From Chitinophaga sp. YR627 (GTDB lineage: Bacteria > Bacteroidota > Bacteroidia > Chitinophagales > Chitinophagaceae): DNA of 64,000 nt. Location: positions 1,364,001-1,428,000 of the forward strand of contig NZ_FOUX01000001.1 in NCBI RefSeq assembly GCF_900114995.1, given 5' to 3'. The notes below the pieces were generated by a model. The model saw only the letters and a program-made list of their open reading frames with translations, made no database searches and had not been told where the DNA came from. Each line of letters begins with the position of its first letter. Position 1 is the stretch's first letter. A program made the position numbers and the translations under genes. Positions 53,973-63,211 of the stretch are shown here, piece after piece.

Positions 53973-56900
53973 ATGCGTACATATCAATTTATCATATTAC
54001 TGTTAGCATTGGGTACATGGCATAGCGCTATCGCCCAGAATGTACCGGTTACAGCTATCCCTTATACACCTGTCACACTACCGGTACCTCCGCCATACCA
54101 GCGTACCACGATCAGTTATATCCGTACCTGGCAGCCAAACATACACATTACTGATCCGGCGGTTGTAAAGTCTCCATTCACCGCCTCCCGGTATGTCAGG
54201 CAAACAACCGAATACCTGGATGGACTGGGACGACGTTTGCAGCTGGTAGAAAAGCAAAAGAGCCCTGCCGGCAAAGATGTCGTTACACCGGTATTGTATG
54301 AAGCAGATGGCCGGTCGCATTTTCAGTATCTGCCTTATGTGTCGCAAACAGGTAATACAAATGACGGTAGTTTTAAGTCCGATCCTTTCCAGGATCAGCA
54401 GACTTTCTACAATGATGCTGCCATCAACCCCGGCGTAAATAATGAAAGCTATTTCTTCCACGAAACAACATATGAGCAATCTCCTTTGGGCAGGGTGGAG
54501 AAGACGTATCGACCGGGAAATGCCTATACAAGAGAGGCGGGAAACAAGCCCGCACAACAATTGTATCAGTCGAATACAGCAAGTGATTCCGTACAGATCT
54601 GGCGTTTTAATGGAGCAGATATATTGCCCGTCACCAGCCAGCGATATGCGCCCGGAACCCTCTACAAGCAAACGACGATTGATGAAAATGGTACACAGGA
54701 GGTAGCATACACCGATATGGAAGGACATGTGATCCTGCGTAAACAACAGGCGCTTGAATCACCGGGGACCGCACATAACGGCTGGGCCTGTACTTATTAT
54801 ACCTATGATAATATAGGCCGGCTGCGGGTGATCTTATACCCCAAAGCAGTACAGGCTATCCAGGCTGACTGGGTGCTGACGAATGCCATAGCAGGTGAAT
54901 TATGTACAATTTACCGCTATGATGGCCGGGGAAGAAAGATCATTACCAAGGAACCCGGTGTTGATTCCCTGGAAAAGATTTATGATATCCGTAATCGCCT
55001 GACGCTCTCGCGATCGGCTGTGTTGAAAAGCAGGAACATGTGGCAGCTCTACTATTATGATTATATGGAGCCGCGTTTAATGTCCACCGGATTGATCGTC
55101 AATTCGGCATCACGGGATTCCCTGTTAAAGCTGATCAATGCCAGTCCTTATGATTCCTCGAAGCCTTATCCGGGTGCAGACACGACGAAGGAATATACGA
55201 TGATCACCAAAGATAAATATGACGACTATCTGTTCGTGGACAACGTTTTTTATTCCGGAACAGAACCCTTAAAAGTAGAAGGAGGGAGTAATATATATTT
55301 TGAACCGCCTCCACCTTATCATACGAATCTTCCTCAGAGATTGCTGACTGTAAAGACATTGACCATACCCGGACTAAAACGCCTGATGATCAATCGCTAT
55401 TTTTATAACAACAGCGGCCGCTTAAGTCAGACGGTATTCGATAATATCAGATATGGCCTGGATATCACGTCTTATATGTATGACCTGGAAGGTAAACTGG
55501 TCTGTACGTACCTGACACAAACCAAGCCCAATCAGCTGACTACTCCTGCGGCGCAACTGCTCACGATCTATCATTATGATGCAGCCGGCAGACTGGACTC
55601 TATCACCAAAAAATTCAATGACAATCCTGCATTGCGATTATCGGTAGCTGAGATGGAGTACGATGAACTGGGCAGAATGAAAACTAAAAAGTTGTATGCC
55701 AGCGGCAGTAGTACGCCGGTTGAGACGCAGACCTTTGAATATGATCTGCGCGGACAATTAACAGGTATCAATAAGCCATTTGTCAATACACCTAATAGCA
55801 CCGATAACTGGTTTGGTCAGGAGATTTCCTATGAGACTGGTTTCTCCAATAGCTACTACAATGGAAATGTTGCCGGTATAAAATGGAAGAGTGGCGCCAA
55901 TGGCACCGCACGTGCTTATGGCTATAGCTATGATAGGATGAACAGGCTGCTGGCGGGAGATTTTAATCAGCAGAACGACGGTAGTACCAGCTGGACTGCC
56001 GATAAAGCCGACTTCTCGCTCAACCGCCTTTCATATGACATCAATGGTAATATCCTGTCTATGAAACAGCGGGGCATGAATGGCATGGCGATACAGACAA
56101 TTGATAGTCTGGAGTACGGTTATCTGGAAAATAGTAACCGCCTGCGCTATATCACAGACCACACTAACAATCCGCAAACCATACTGGGTGATTTCAGAGA
56201 ATCAGTGAATGATGACACGCCTGACTTTACCTATGATCCCGGTGGAAATCTTGGAAAAGATAATAACAAGGATATCGATAGTATTATCTACGACCAGAAC
56301 AATAAACCTTCCGTTATCTTTTGTAAAAAAGGCATGATCTATTTTCAGTTCAATTCCGAGGGAGAACTACTCACGAAGATCATCCTCGATACCAGTGCGC
56401 AACAAGGTAGCGCAAGAGTGATCCAGTACGCAAATGGCTTCGTATGGGAGCGCGATACCATACAGGTGATGACACACGCCGATGGACGGATCCGCCCCAT
56501 TTATAAGACCGGTCAACCGGTAAAATACGTCTTTGAAGCTTTTGTAAAGGATTATCAGGGTAATGTGCGTGCCTTATTGGGTGCTAACCGCGATACTGCT
56601 GATTACTTCGCTTCTATGGAGTCTGCCAGGAGTGGTGTGGAGAATGTCCTCTTCAGTAACATCGATAATACGGCAGCGCCTTTACCTACAGGCTATCCAA
56701 CCGACAATACCACAGACCCGAATGAATACGTCTCCAAACTGAATGGGGTAGATGGTGCGAAGATTGGTCCCTCGCTGGTATTACGTGTGATGAAAGGGGA
56801 TACGGTTTCCGCTGTCGCGAAAGCATTTTATAAGAGTACAGTTGCCAATACCTCCAGTAATACAGCCGCCAGTATGCTATCTGCTTTGTTACAGGCGTTC

Positions 56901-57503
56901 AGCAGTGGTGGCGTGTCGCAGGGGCCGCATATATCAAGCGGGCCGAATTCTCCTCTGGCGACAAGCTTCAGCAGCACGGATTATCAGAATCTGCTGAATC
57001 AGGAGCCTGCACAGAATGTTCCTACATGGCCCAAAGCCTATCTGTCATTTGTGTTATTTGATGATCAGTTTAAAGTGGTACAGAGCAATAGCGGCGTCAG
57101 ACAGGTACAGGGTGTTCCCGATGCACAGGTCAATGTGGTCATGCCACAGTTGATCGCTGAGCGATCTGGTTTTCTATATATCTATCTGAGTAATGAATCC
57201 GCCGCAGATGTATACTTTGACAATTTTGCGGTTCGTCATCAGCCAGGATCTTTGCTGGAAGATACCCATTATTATCCCATGGGACTGTTGATGGAAGGAA
57301 TCAGTTCAAAGGCATTAAAAGGTACGTCATACCTGGAGAACAGGTATCGGTATAAAGGGAATGAGCTGCATAACCGGGAAATGAGAGTCGGTCCCGGACT
57401 GGACTGGTATAATGAGCATAACAGGATGTATGATGTGCAGACGGGTAGGTGGATTTCGGTAGCGCCTTTTACGGGGAGTGCGGGAAATCCTTACCGGTAT
57501 TGA
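53973..57503 (+). CDS. DUF6443 RHS-repeat protein lacking a C-terminal toxin tip
   Basis: A 1,176-residue exported protein (signal peptide MRTYQFIILLL...SAIAQ). Residues ~45-190 are DUF6443 (RQTTEYLDGLGRRLQLVEKQ, SPAGKDVVTPVLYEADGR). RHS/YD repeats follow, for example YYTYDNIGRLRVI, IYHYDAAGRLDSI, MEYDELGRMKTKKL, FEYDLRGQLTGI and YSYDRMNRLLAGDF. The terminal core is EHNRMYDVQTGRWISVAPF, after which a full-length RHS protein would read PYxYxxNNP and carry a variable toxin domain. Here the protein ends at NPYRY. The wide-spaced core position ends the gene cleanly before a long palindrome. It either works as a toxinless shell or has lost its tip. Confidence 0.88.
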   Translation: MRTYQFIILLLALGTWHSAIAQNVPVTAIPYTPVTLPVPPPYQRTTISYIRTWQPNIHITDPAVVKSPFTASRYVRQTTEYLDGLGRRLQLVEKQKSPAGKDVVTPVLYEADGRSHFQYLPYVSQTGNTNDGSFKSDPFQDQQTFYNDAAINPGVNNESYFFHETTYEQSPLGRVEKTYRPGNAYTREAGNKPAQQLYQSNTASDSVQIWRFNGADILPVTSQRYAPGTLYKQTTIDENGTQEVAYTDMEGHVILRKQQALESPGTAHNGWACTYYTYDNIGRLRVILYPKAVQAIQADWVLTNAIAGELCTIYRYDGRGRKIITKEPGVDSLEKIYDIRNRLTLSRSAVLKSRNMWQLYYYDYMEPRLMSTGLIVNSASRDSLLKLINASPYDSSKPYPGADTTKEYTMITKDKYDDYLFVDNVFYSGTEPLKVEGGSNIYFEPPPPYHTNLPQRLLTVKTLTIPGLKRLMINRYFYNNSGRLSQTVFDNIRYGLDITSYMYDLEGKLVCTYLTQTKPNQLTTPAAQLLTIYHYDAAGRLDSITKKFNDNPALRLSVAEMEYDELGRMKTKKLYASGSSTPVETQTFEYDLRGQLTGINKPFVNTPNSTDNWFGQEISYETGFSNSYYNGNVAGIKWKSGANGTARAYGYSYDRMNRLLAGDFNQQNDGSTSWTADKADFSLNRLSYDINGNILSMKQRGMNGMAIQTIDSLEYGYLENSNRLRYITDHTNNPQTILGDFRESVNDDTPDFTYDPGGNLGKDNNKDIDSIIYDQNNKPSVIFCKKGMIYFQFNSEGELLTKIILDTSAQQGSARVIQYANGFVWERDTIQVMTHADGRIRPIYKTGQPVKYVFEAFVKDYQGNVRALLGANRDTADYFASMESARSGVENVLFSNIDNTAAPLPTGYPTDNTTDPNEYVSKLNGVDGAKIGPSLVLRVMKGDTVSAVAKAFYKSTVANTSSNTAASMLSALLQAFSSGGVSQGPHISSGPNSPLATSFSSTDYQNLLNQEPAQNVPTWPKAYLSFVLFDDQFKVVQSNSGVRQVQGVPDAQVNVVMPQLIAERSGFLYIYLSNESAADVYFDNFAVRHQPGSLLEDTHYYPMGLLMEGISSKALKGTSYLENRYRYKGNELHNREMRVGPGLDWYNEHNRMYDVQTGRWISVAPFTGSAGNPYRY

Positions 57504-57536
57504 TGGGAATTGGCGTCGTCGCTAAGATAATTATCG

Positions 57537-57591
57537 GTTTTACAATAGCAAAGCGGTCCGCCTCAGGCGGACCGCTTTGCTATTGTAAAAC
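57537..57591. terminator. Very long palindrome (27-bp arms) between convergent genes
   Basis: 57537-57563 is perfectly complementary to 57565-57591 around a single central base; core GCGGTCCGCCT-C-AGGCGGACCGC, outer parts TTTTACAATAGC and its complement. T and A runs at the ends suit transcription termination for both the RHS gene and the convergent AraC gene. Confidence 0.85.
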
Positions 57592-57604
57592 AAAACATGA
57601 CAGG

Positions 57605-58579
57605 TTAGATCATATCGTTTTCCTTTGATTGTTTTTTGAATTCGCTGGGCGTAACCCCGTTCCACTTTTTAAAGAAAGTGGTGAAATAGGCTTGTCCGGT
57701 GAATCCAAGATCGGAAGCGATGTCTGCGATTTTTCTGCTTTTTTCATGGATCAGTGCATGTTCTGCCAGGTGTAAGATCTGTCGCCCTATATACGTTTTA
57801 ATATCCACACCAAACTTTACTTTGAATTCACTACTGAGCCGCCCTCTGTCTTTAAACGCAATACGCTGGGCCAGTGTGTTTATTTTTATATTCTCGCCGA
57901 TGTTGTCGTCAATTTCTTTCTTGATCTCACTGATCCTGTCGATGTTTCCTGGTTGCCCCAGTTTTTTAAAATAATAATAGAATAACTTTCTGATGTTCAG
58001 ATCCAGAAAAGATTCCAGGTCGTCTCCTGTTTCCTGATGAGTGAAGATCTGTTCCAGTACGCTTGCCGCATTCATGGAGAGTTCAAAGTAGGGTAGTACG
58101 GCGCCTTCTTCCGAGCGTTTATACTTGCGCTCATATATCTCGCGAAATTGTGGGTTTCTTTGGAAAAAACTCTCAAAGAAGCCGGTAGATACGGATATAT
58201 ATACTGCCTCATATTTGCCGACCGGAAAGCTGGCCACATTAGTACCATTGGCTGGTACATAATAGAGCCCCTGGTACAGTTCCGTAAGCGGCACAAGGCC
58301 TTTTCCTGACAATGTACAGGGTACATTACCCCGAAGCGTTGTATACCAGCACAATATTGGCGTATCCGTATGGGGGAGAATATCAATTGCTGTCGTAATA
58401 GCTGCGTTTAGCCAGCCGATGATAAATGACTGCCCTTGTAATACTTCCATACTGAAAGACCCAAAGTCCCCTTTTATGATGGTACGGGAGGCTCCTTTGA
58501 TCTTCGCATTCGGGTCATTCTCTGCATGATAGGTAGTTTTAACCAAATGGTTGTGTTGATCGGAGATCTTGAACTCCAT
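57605..58579 (-). CDS. AraC-family transcriptional regulator
   Basis: A 324-residue regulator from the ATG at 58579 (MEFKISDQHN); the frame runs to 58729 but that would overlap the next gene. The C-terminal ~100 residues are the double helix-turn-helix: first helix pair NTLAQRIAFKDRGRLSSEFKVKFGV, second KIADIASDLGFTGQAYFTTFFKKWNGVTPSEFKK. The N-terminal ~220 residues are a sensor domain of unknown ligand (FGSFSMEVLQGQSFIIGWLN). Target genes are not evident; the small membrane protein gene just upstream is the closest candidate. Confidence 0.88.
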   Translation of the reverse strand: MEFKISDQHNHLVKTTYHAENDPNAKIKGASRTIIKGDFGSFSMEVLQGQSFIIGWLNAAITTAIDILPHTDTPILCWYTTLRGNVPCTLSGKGLVPLTELYQGLYYVPANGTNVASFPVGKYEAVYISVSTGFFESFFQRNPQFREIYERKYKRSEEGAVLPYFELSMNAASVLEQIFTHQETGDDLESFLDLNIRKLFYYYFKKLGQPGNIDRISEIKKEIDDNIGENIKINTLAQRIAFKDRGRLSSEFKVKFGVDIKTYIGRQILHLAEHALIHEKSRKIADIASDLGFTGQAYFTTFFKKWNGVTPSEFKKQSKENDMI

Positions 58580-58668
58580 TAATCCCGGTTTTCTATGCAC
58601 AATGCAAACATTTTGGGTGATTAAACGTTTAGTTGCGCTTCTAATGGTTATATAACATGGGTTTTTAA

Positions 58669-58989
58669 TTAATTTTTTATCACCGGCTCCAGTAGTGCTA
58701 CAAACTGAGGATGCAGCGTTATTTTCCATACAGTGAGCACGACTCCCGGAACATCCCGGAATAGCGTTCTTCCCGCCCAGAAAACGGTACTGTGGTTAAA
58801 ACGATGGTGATTCAACAGGATTACGGCTGACAATATCAGAATAACCGCCAGTATGACGACTGTGGCATAACCAAGGGTTATTTTTAACCGGAACCAGCGT
58901 TGTACATGTAACTCGTTCTGGTTGAATGCCTTTCTGGCCTGGCGCAGGGCTTCTTTAGCCCTGGAGGACCTCAATGGTTGGTTGCTCAT
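58669..58989 (-). CDS. Small single-pass membrane protein
   Basis: A 106-residue protein with a basic N-terminus (RSSRAKEALRQARKAFNQNE), one strong transmembrane segment (~residues 36-58, TLGYATVVILAVILILSAVI) and an amphipathic C-terminus. No family recognised. It lies 89 bp upstream of the AraC regulator in the same direction and may share its transcript. Similar small proteins occur beside AraC genes in Bacteroidota, but I cannot name a function. Confidence 0.65.
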   Translation of the reverse strand: MSNQPLRSSRAKEALRQARKAFNQNELHVQRWFRLKITLGYATVVILAVILILSAVILLNHHRFNHSTVFWAGRTLFRDVPGVVLTVWKITLHPQFVALLEPVIKN

Positions 58990-59369
58990 ATCTGTTAGTT
59001 TTTGTAAATCTGTTTTTTTTCTGAACAGATGGATGCAAAGTTGAAGAAAGGAGGAGAAAAGCTTTTTTAGTTTTGTTGCGAATAATTTTCACAAGTTCAC
59101 TACTTAAATCTTATTGTCACAAAGGCTTTGGAAGGATCAAACAGGCCCTGAAAAGTTACTTTCCGGGTTTATTATATATCATATAAAAAAAAATATTTTA
59201 TAATGAGGTGATATTAAAAGATGATCTGGTGTTCCCTTTTCTTTATACAGTTTGTTATCCGGGAAACAGTCATTAAGGGAGCAAAGGGTGCAATAGTCCG
59301 GTACCTGGTAATTAGCATTTTTGCAAAATTTCAATTATATTTCGAAAACCGAATATTTCAACCAGGTTA
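58990..59369. other. Divergent intergenic region without a gene
   Basis: AT-rich, no open frame of note, no repeat or hairpin that I can support. It presumably holds the promoters of the membrane protein and of the DUF3592 pair. Confidence 0.5.
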
Positions 59370-59792
59370 ATGAACCAGATGCGCTACACCATATTCTTTA
59401 TTACCGGTCTTATATTAATTTGCTTTTCACTATATAAACTGAAGGCCCGTATTGACTTCGTCAGAAATGCTGAACGGGCGACTGGTACTGTTACATCAAT
59501 GACAGTGAGTGATGACGCATATTATCCTGTTTTTACCGTTAAGACAAAAAACGATGGCGCCGTTGTCTATCATCATCACAGTGGCAGCAATCCTGCCAGC
59601 TGGACGGTGGGAGATACCGCCGCATTCTTATATGATAGGTCACAGCCATCGGAAGTCATAAGAATGACCTATGAGGACCTTTTTGGCTGGTCTATTGTTT
59701 CTATGGTGATCGGGTTGCCACTACTGATCATCGGCGGCGGGTATTATTTATTGAATCCGGCACGTCATTTTTCGGGTCAGACCACCACTTGA
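59370..59792 (+). CDS. DUF3592 membrane protein, copy 1
   Basis: A 140-residue protein with an N-terminal transmembrane helix (~6-24), a ~70-residue extracytoplasmic beta-domain (ERATGTVTSMTVSDDAYYPVFTVKT, WTVGDTAAFLYDRSQPSEV) and a second helix (~108-128). This is the DUF3592 layout. Function unknown. A second paralog starts 53 bp downstream, so the two form an operon. Confidence 0.8.
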   Translation: MNQMRYTIFFITGLILICFSLYKLKARIDFVRNAERATGTVTSMTVSDDAYYPVFTVKTKNDGAVVYHHHSGSNPASWTVGDTAAFLYDRSQPSEVIRMTYEDLFGWSIVSMVIGLPLLIIGGGYYLLNPARHFSGQTTT

Positions 59793-59845
59793 TATACATC
59801 ACCATTCGGCTGACCAATTAACCATATCAAACCACACTACTTGTC

Positions 59846-60250
59846 ATGATTATCTGTCTTATATTTATAATAGTTGGTGCCCTTTTGCTATCATTTGCGC
59901 TGAAGACGTTCCGCCAGGTAAAAACATTTGTAAAGAACGGAAAACGAGTGGAAGGGGCAGTGGTGAAATTTATAGAAACCAAGGATGACGATGGTCTCTA
60001 TTATTATCCGCTCTTTGAAATTACCATTAATGAAAAGGAAACAATCACTTATCAGGGGATGACCGGCTCTACACACCGGTCCTGGAAAATAGGACAGAAA
60101 ACAGCGTTTATTTATGTGCCGGGGGACATTCCGGACATAAGACGGTTGCGCTACTGGACGCTATTTTGGTTCCCCTTGATATTGCTGTCCATTGCGGTTA
60201 ACTTTATTGTAGTTGGGTGTGGTTATTTCCTTTTGAAAGCGTATTTCTGA
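59846..60250 (+). CDS. DUF3592 membrane protein, copy 2
   Basis: A 134-residue paralog of the preceding gene with the same layout: N-terminal helix (~2-22), beta-domain (KRVEGAVVKFIETKDDDGLYYYPLFEI, WKIGQKTAFIYVPGDIPDIRRL) and a C-terminal helix (~105-130). Local duplication followed by divergence is likely. Function unknown. Confidence 0.8.
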   Translation: MIICLIFIIVGALLLSFALKTFRQVKTFVKNGKRVEGAVVKFIETKDDDGLYYYPLFEITINEKETITYQGMTGSTHRSWKIGQKTAFIYVPGDIPDIRRLRYWTLFWFPLILLSIAVNFIVVGCGYFLLKAYF

Positions 60251-60300
60251 AAATAACAGCTATATGGGCAGCCGGTTCTCCTGACAAATATATACATCTG

Positions 60301-60334
60301 AGATTTGGCAAATGAAACCATAGATTTGGCAAAT
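60301..60334 (+). promoter_or_regulatory. Direct repeat with 21-bp period, candidate AraC-type operator
   Basis: AGATTTGGCAAAT occurs at 60301-60313 and exactly again at 60322-60334. Two helical turns between half-sites is the usual arrangement for AraC-family proteins. It lies about 50 bp before the SDR start, and an AraC gene follows the SDR gene. Confidence 0.5.
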
Positions 60335-60382
60335 TCCATTCCCTGTGCATGTTCCAATTTTGTGATACAAAAACAATATCAC

Positions 60383-61129
60383 ATGGAACTAAACGGAAAA
60401 GTAGCGCTTATTACCGGCGCATCCAGCGGCATCGGAAAGGGAGTAGCTATCACATTTGCAGCTAAAGGCGTAAAAGTATGTCTGGCTGCACGGAGAACAA
60501 AAGTCCTGGAGGCTGTCGCAAATGAGATTCAGCAGGCGGGCGGAGAAGCCCTGGTGGTGGAAATGAATGTAGCCGACAAATCCAGCGTAGCTGCAGGCGT
60601 AAAACAGCTGATTGATCATTATGGCAGAATAGACATTCTGGTAAATAATGCAGGTATCATGCCTACGGCAGATATCGATACCTTTAAAGTGGATGAATGG
60701 GAAGCCATGGTGGACATTAATATCAAAGGTGTATTACATGTGACAGCCGCTGTTTTACCTGTTTTAATTAAACAATCGTCAGGGCACATTATTAATCTTT
60801 CTTCTATTGCCGGTCGTAAACTCTTCAAAGGCCTCGCGGTTTATTGTGGTACAAAACATTTCGTGTCCGCTTTTTCAGATATCATGCGTATGGAGATTGG
60901 TAAGAAACACAATATCCGGGTGACCAGTATTCAGCCGGGCGCTGTAGAAACCAGTCTATACGATCAGATCACCGATGAAGGTTACAAGAAAGGAATGGAT
61001 GGTTTAAGAGAACAGATGACTTTCCTGTCCCCGCAGGATATCGCCCATAGCATGATGTACGCCCTGGAGGCGCCGGCACACGTAGATGTATCGGAATTGT
61101 TTATCTTGCCAACTAACCAGGAATGGTAG
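60383..61129 (+). CDS. Short-chain dehydrogenase/reductase (SDR)
   Basis: A 248-residue classical SDR from the ATG at 60383; a TTG 26 codons upstream would only add a tail and run over the operator-like repeat. Cofactor motif TGASSGIG (11-18), structural NNAG (88-91), catalytic Ser in INLSSIAG (S140/S141), and Y154xxxK158 in YCGTK. It oxidises or reduces an alcohol/ketone with NAD(P). The substrate is unknown. The C-terminal segment (LSPQDIAHSMMYALEAP... ILPTNQEW) is typical of the family close to E. coli YdfG. The AraC gene begins 19 bp downstream, so regulator and enzyme are co-transcribed. Confidence 0.92.
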   Translation: MELNGKVALITGASSGIGKGVAITFAAKGVKVCLAARRTKVLEAVANEIQQAGGEALVVEMNVADKSSVAAGVKQLIDHYGRIDILVNNAGIMPTADIDTFKVDEWEAMVDINIKGVLHVTAAVLPVLIKQSSGHIINLSSIAGRKLFKGLAVYCGTKHFVSAFSDIMRMEIGKKHNIRVTSIQPGAVETSLYDQITDEGYKKGMDGLREQMTFLSPQDIAHSMMYALEAPAHVDVSELFILPTNQEW

Positions 61130-61148
61130 GATATCAAAACATCAGGGA

Positions 61149-62063
61149 ATGAAGATAGACCTTCAGTTTAATAGCATCAGCGAATATCATCACTTTAGTA
61201 ACCTGCCCCAGCCTGAACATCCGCTGGTCAGTTTAATAGATTATAGCCAGGTACAATATCCGGTAGAATATGATGAGATCAGACTGGTACAGCACTATTA
61301 TTCTATCGGACTGAAAAGACATGTTGGGAAAAAGTTTAACTACGGACAGGAAGCTTATGACTTTGAAGCGGGCATCCTGGCGCTGGTAGCGCCTCAACAG
61401 GTTGTGCATATTGAAATTGATCACCAGGCAGCGGCCAATCCTTCCGGATGGTTGCTGCTGGTTCATCCTGACTTTCTCTGGAATACGCCTTTAGCTACCA
61501 AAATAAAGAAATACGAATTTTTTGGTTATGCGGTGAATGAGGCATTATTTCTCTCGGAGAAAGAAGAAGCGACAATGGTGGAAGTATTCAGGAATATCCA
61601 GCGCGAGTATCAGGCTAATATTGATAGATTTAGTCAGAATATCATTATTACGCAGATTGAATTATTACTGAATTATACGGAGCGGTACTATGAGCGGCAA
61701 TTCATTACACGCCGTATTTCAAGCCATCAGGTCCTGTCGAAACTGGAGACCTTGCTGAGCAACTATTTTGAGTCCGGGAACCTGATCCATAAAGGGATCC
61801 CCAGTGTGCAGGAAATAGCTGACGAACTGCATCTGACACCTAATTACCTGAGCAGCTTATTAAAGGTGCTGACAGGCAGGAGTACACAGCAGCATATTCA
61901 GGATAAACTGATAGATAAGGCGAAGGAAATGCTTTCTACCACACAGTTGTCTATCAGCGAAATTGCGTACGAACTTGGGTTCGAACAGCCTGCTTCATTC
62001 AATAAGCTGTTTAAATCGAAGGCGCAGGTATCTCCTTCGGTATTCCGGTCAAAATTTAACTGA
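61149..62063 (+). CDS. AraC-family transcriptional regulator of the SDR operon
   Basis: A 304-residue regulator from the ATG at 61149. The N-terminal ~170 residues are a cupin-like sensor (YGQEAYDFEAGILALVAPQQVVHIE). The C-terminal domain has both helix-turn-helix motifs: SVQEIADELHLTPNYLSSLLKVLTGRS and SISEIAYELGFEQPASFNKLFKSKAQVSPSVFR. It follows the SDR gene and probably acts on the direct repeat at 60301-60334. Effector unknown. Confidence 0.92.
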   Translation: MKIDLQFNSISEYHHFSNLPQPEHPLVSLIDYSQVQYPVEYDEIRLVQHYYSIGLKRHVGKKFNYGQEAYDFEAGILALVAPQQVVHIEIDHQAAANPSGWLLLVHPDFLWNTPLATKIKKYEFFGYAVNEALFLSEKEEATMVEVFRNIQREYQANIDRFSQNIIITQIELLLNYTERYYERQFITRRISSHQVLSKLETLLSNYFESGNLIHKGIPSVQEIADELHLTPNYLSSLLKVLTGRSTQQHIQDKLIDKAKEMLSTTQLSISEIAYELGFEQPASFNKLFKSKAQVSPSVFRSKFN

Positions 62064-62066
62064 TAT

Positions 62067-62105
62067 AAAGAAGGACAGTTACAGAAATAACTGTCCTTCT
62101 TTTTT
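62067..62105. terminator. Bidirectional intrinsic terminator
   Basis: AAAGAAGGACAGTTA (62067-62081) is perfectly complementary to 62088-62102, loop CAGAAA, with T and A tracts at the ends. It lies between the AraC gene and the convergent PhyH gene. Confidence 0.9.
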
Positions 62106-62108
62106 ATA

Positions 62109-63071
62109 CTACCATTTTCTCAATCCGAGTAGCTTTTCTCCCAGTTCACTTAATTGCGCGATAGGATGCTGTTTCTCTCTGTGTAAAGGATCACCGGGGA
62201 ATGCATATCCTTCAGGTACCATCTTTTCCTGCCAGGAACGGATCCTCCATTGTCTCATCTCCTCATTATCCTGTTCTGCCGGCATCATGGAGATGTATTG
62301 CGCAATACGTACTTTGTCTTTACTGTTATTGACACGAATACCGTGTGGCTGCAGACTGTTAAAGATCAGCAGATCACCTGCTTCCATCTTTACCTTGGTC
62401 GGTGTAAAACCGGTAGTATCCGGTTTGAAATGATTGCGGTCTTCCGGCTGGGTCAGTTTCCAGGTATCATAGGTCCGGAATAGCTCCGGTATACATTGAA
62501 ATCCACCCATATTTTCATCTGTCTGATCCGCCAGTGCCAATACACCCTGCACATTCTGTGGTTTGGTTTCCGGGTCATAATCCCAGTGAATAAACCCTTT
62601 GTACTCGTGTCCCGGACGGATAGGGAAATTCAGGTTGGCCCGATCGATCGTCACCCATAATTCCTCCATACCCCAGATATCAGCAAAAGCCTGATGTACC
62701 CTGGGAAACTGCCGGTTATCCCAGAGATACTGCTGATTATAGATCTCCACCATACCGGTGTTATTGAGTTCAGTCATTTTCATGGGCAGTGTGGGTTTGT
62801 ACCAGGTTTCAGGATCCTTCGGGTCTTTATTTTCATATTCCCAGAGGAAATCTGCCAGTACCTGCACCTGTTCTTTTGGTACGGCCTGTCTGATAACGAT
62901 ATACCCATTCTCTATCCAGAATTTCCAGTCTTCTTCACTGAGTACCCGTAGCGGTTCTCCATTTGCACGGGTGTTGAGTTGATGTCTGCTGCTGGTAGCG
63001 ACGGAAGGATTACCGGGGATCTCCTTATGGGCTTTATTTTCGCCCGCGACGCTGATTAATGTATTTTCCAT
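62109..63071 (-). CDS. Phytanoyl-CoA dioxygenase (PhyH) family protein
   Basis: A 320-residue Fe(II)/2-oxoglutarate oxygenase without a signal peptide. The iron triad is visible: H162 and D164 in GFIHWDYDPETK and H243 in LQPHGIRVN, with R254 placed to hold 2-oxoglutarate. The N-terminal part (EEDWKFWIENGYIVIRQAVPKEQ) is the usual start of the family. PhyH proteins hydroxylate diverse small molecules, so the substrate is open. It is divergent from an AraC gene, its likely regulator, with 140 bp between. Confidence 0.9.
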   Translation of the reverse strand: MENTLISVAGENKAHKEIPGNPSVATSSRHQLNTRANGEPLRVLSEEDWKFWIENGYIVIRQAVPKEQVQVLADFLWEYENKDPKDPETWYKPTLPMKMTELNNTGMVEIYNQQYLWDNRQFPRVHQAFADIWGMEELWVTIDRANLNFPIRPGHEYKGFIHWDYDPETKPQNVQGVLALADQTDENMGGFQCIPELFRTYDTWKLTQPEDRNHFKPDTTGFTPTKVKMEAGDLLIFNSLQPHGIRVNNSKDKVRIAQYISMMPAEQDNEEMRQWRIRSWQEKMVPEGYAFPGDPLHREKQHPIAQLSELGEKLLGLRKW

Positions 63072-63116
63072 ATAACGTGTGTTTTACTTGATTTGATAAG
63101 TCAAAATTGGCGATAA

Positions 63117-63140
63117 TCTCCGGATCTCTATTTCTCCGGA
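63117..63140 (+). promoter_or_regulatory. Repeated TCTCCGGA in the phyH/araC divergent region
   Basis: TCTCCGGA occurs at 63117-63124 and again at 63133-63140 (16-bp period). It lies midway between the two divergent starts, where a shared operator would be expected. Short, so only a candidate. Confidence 0.3.
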
Positions 63141-63211
63141 ATGACTACTAATTGCTCTGTATTGACTATTTTTATAAAATTGAATACGCTTGCAGACTAA
63201 AATGGAGCAAT

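Noticed and set aside
54078..54746. 222-residue reverse frame inside the DUF6443 gene
   Set aside because: Cys/Ile-rich antisense translation; the forward strand has clear DUF6443 and YD repeats.
49391..57503. Classical RHS toxin-immunity pair
   Set aside because: No toxin tip and no small immunity gene after the RHS gene; only a palindrome and an AraC gene.
58580..58729. 50-residue N-terminal extension of the AraC gene
   Set aside because: It would overlap the small membrane protein gene and lacks AraC-sensor features; MEFKIS at 58579 fits better.
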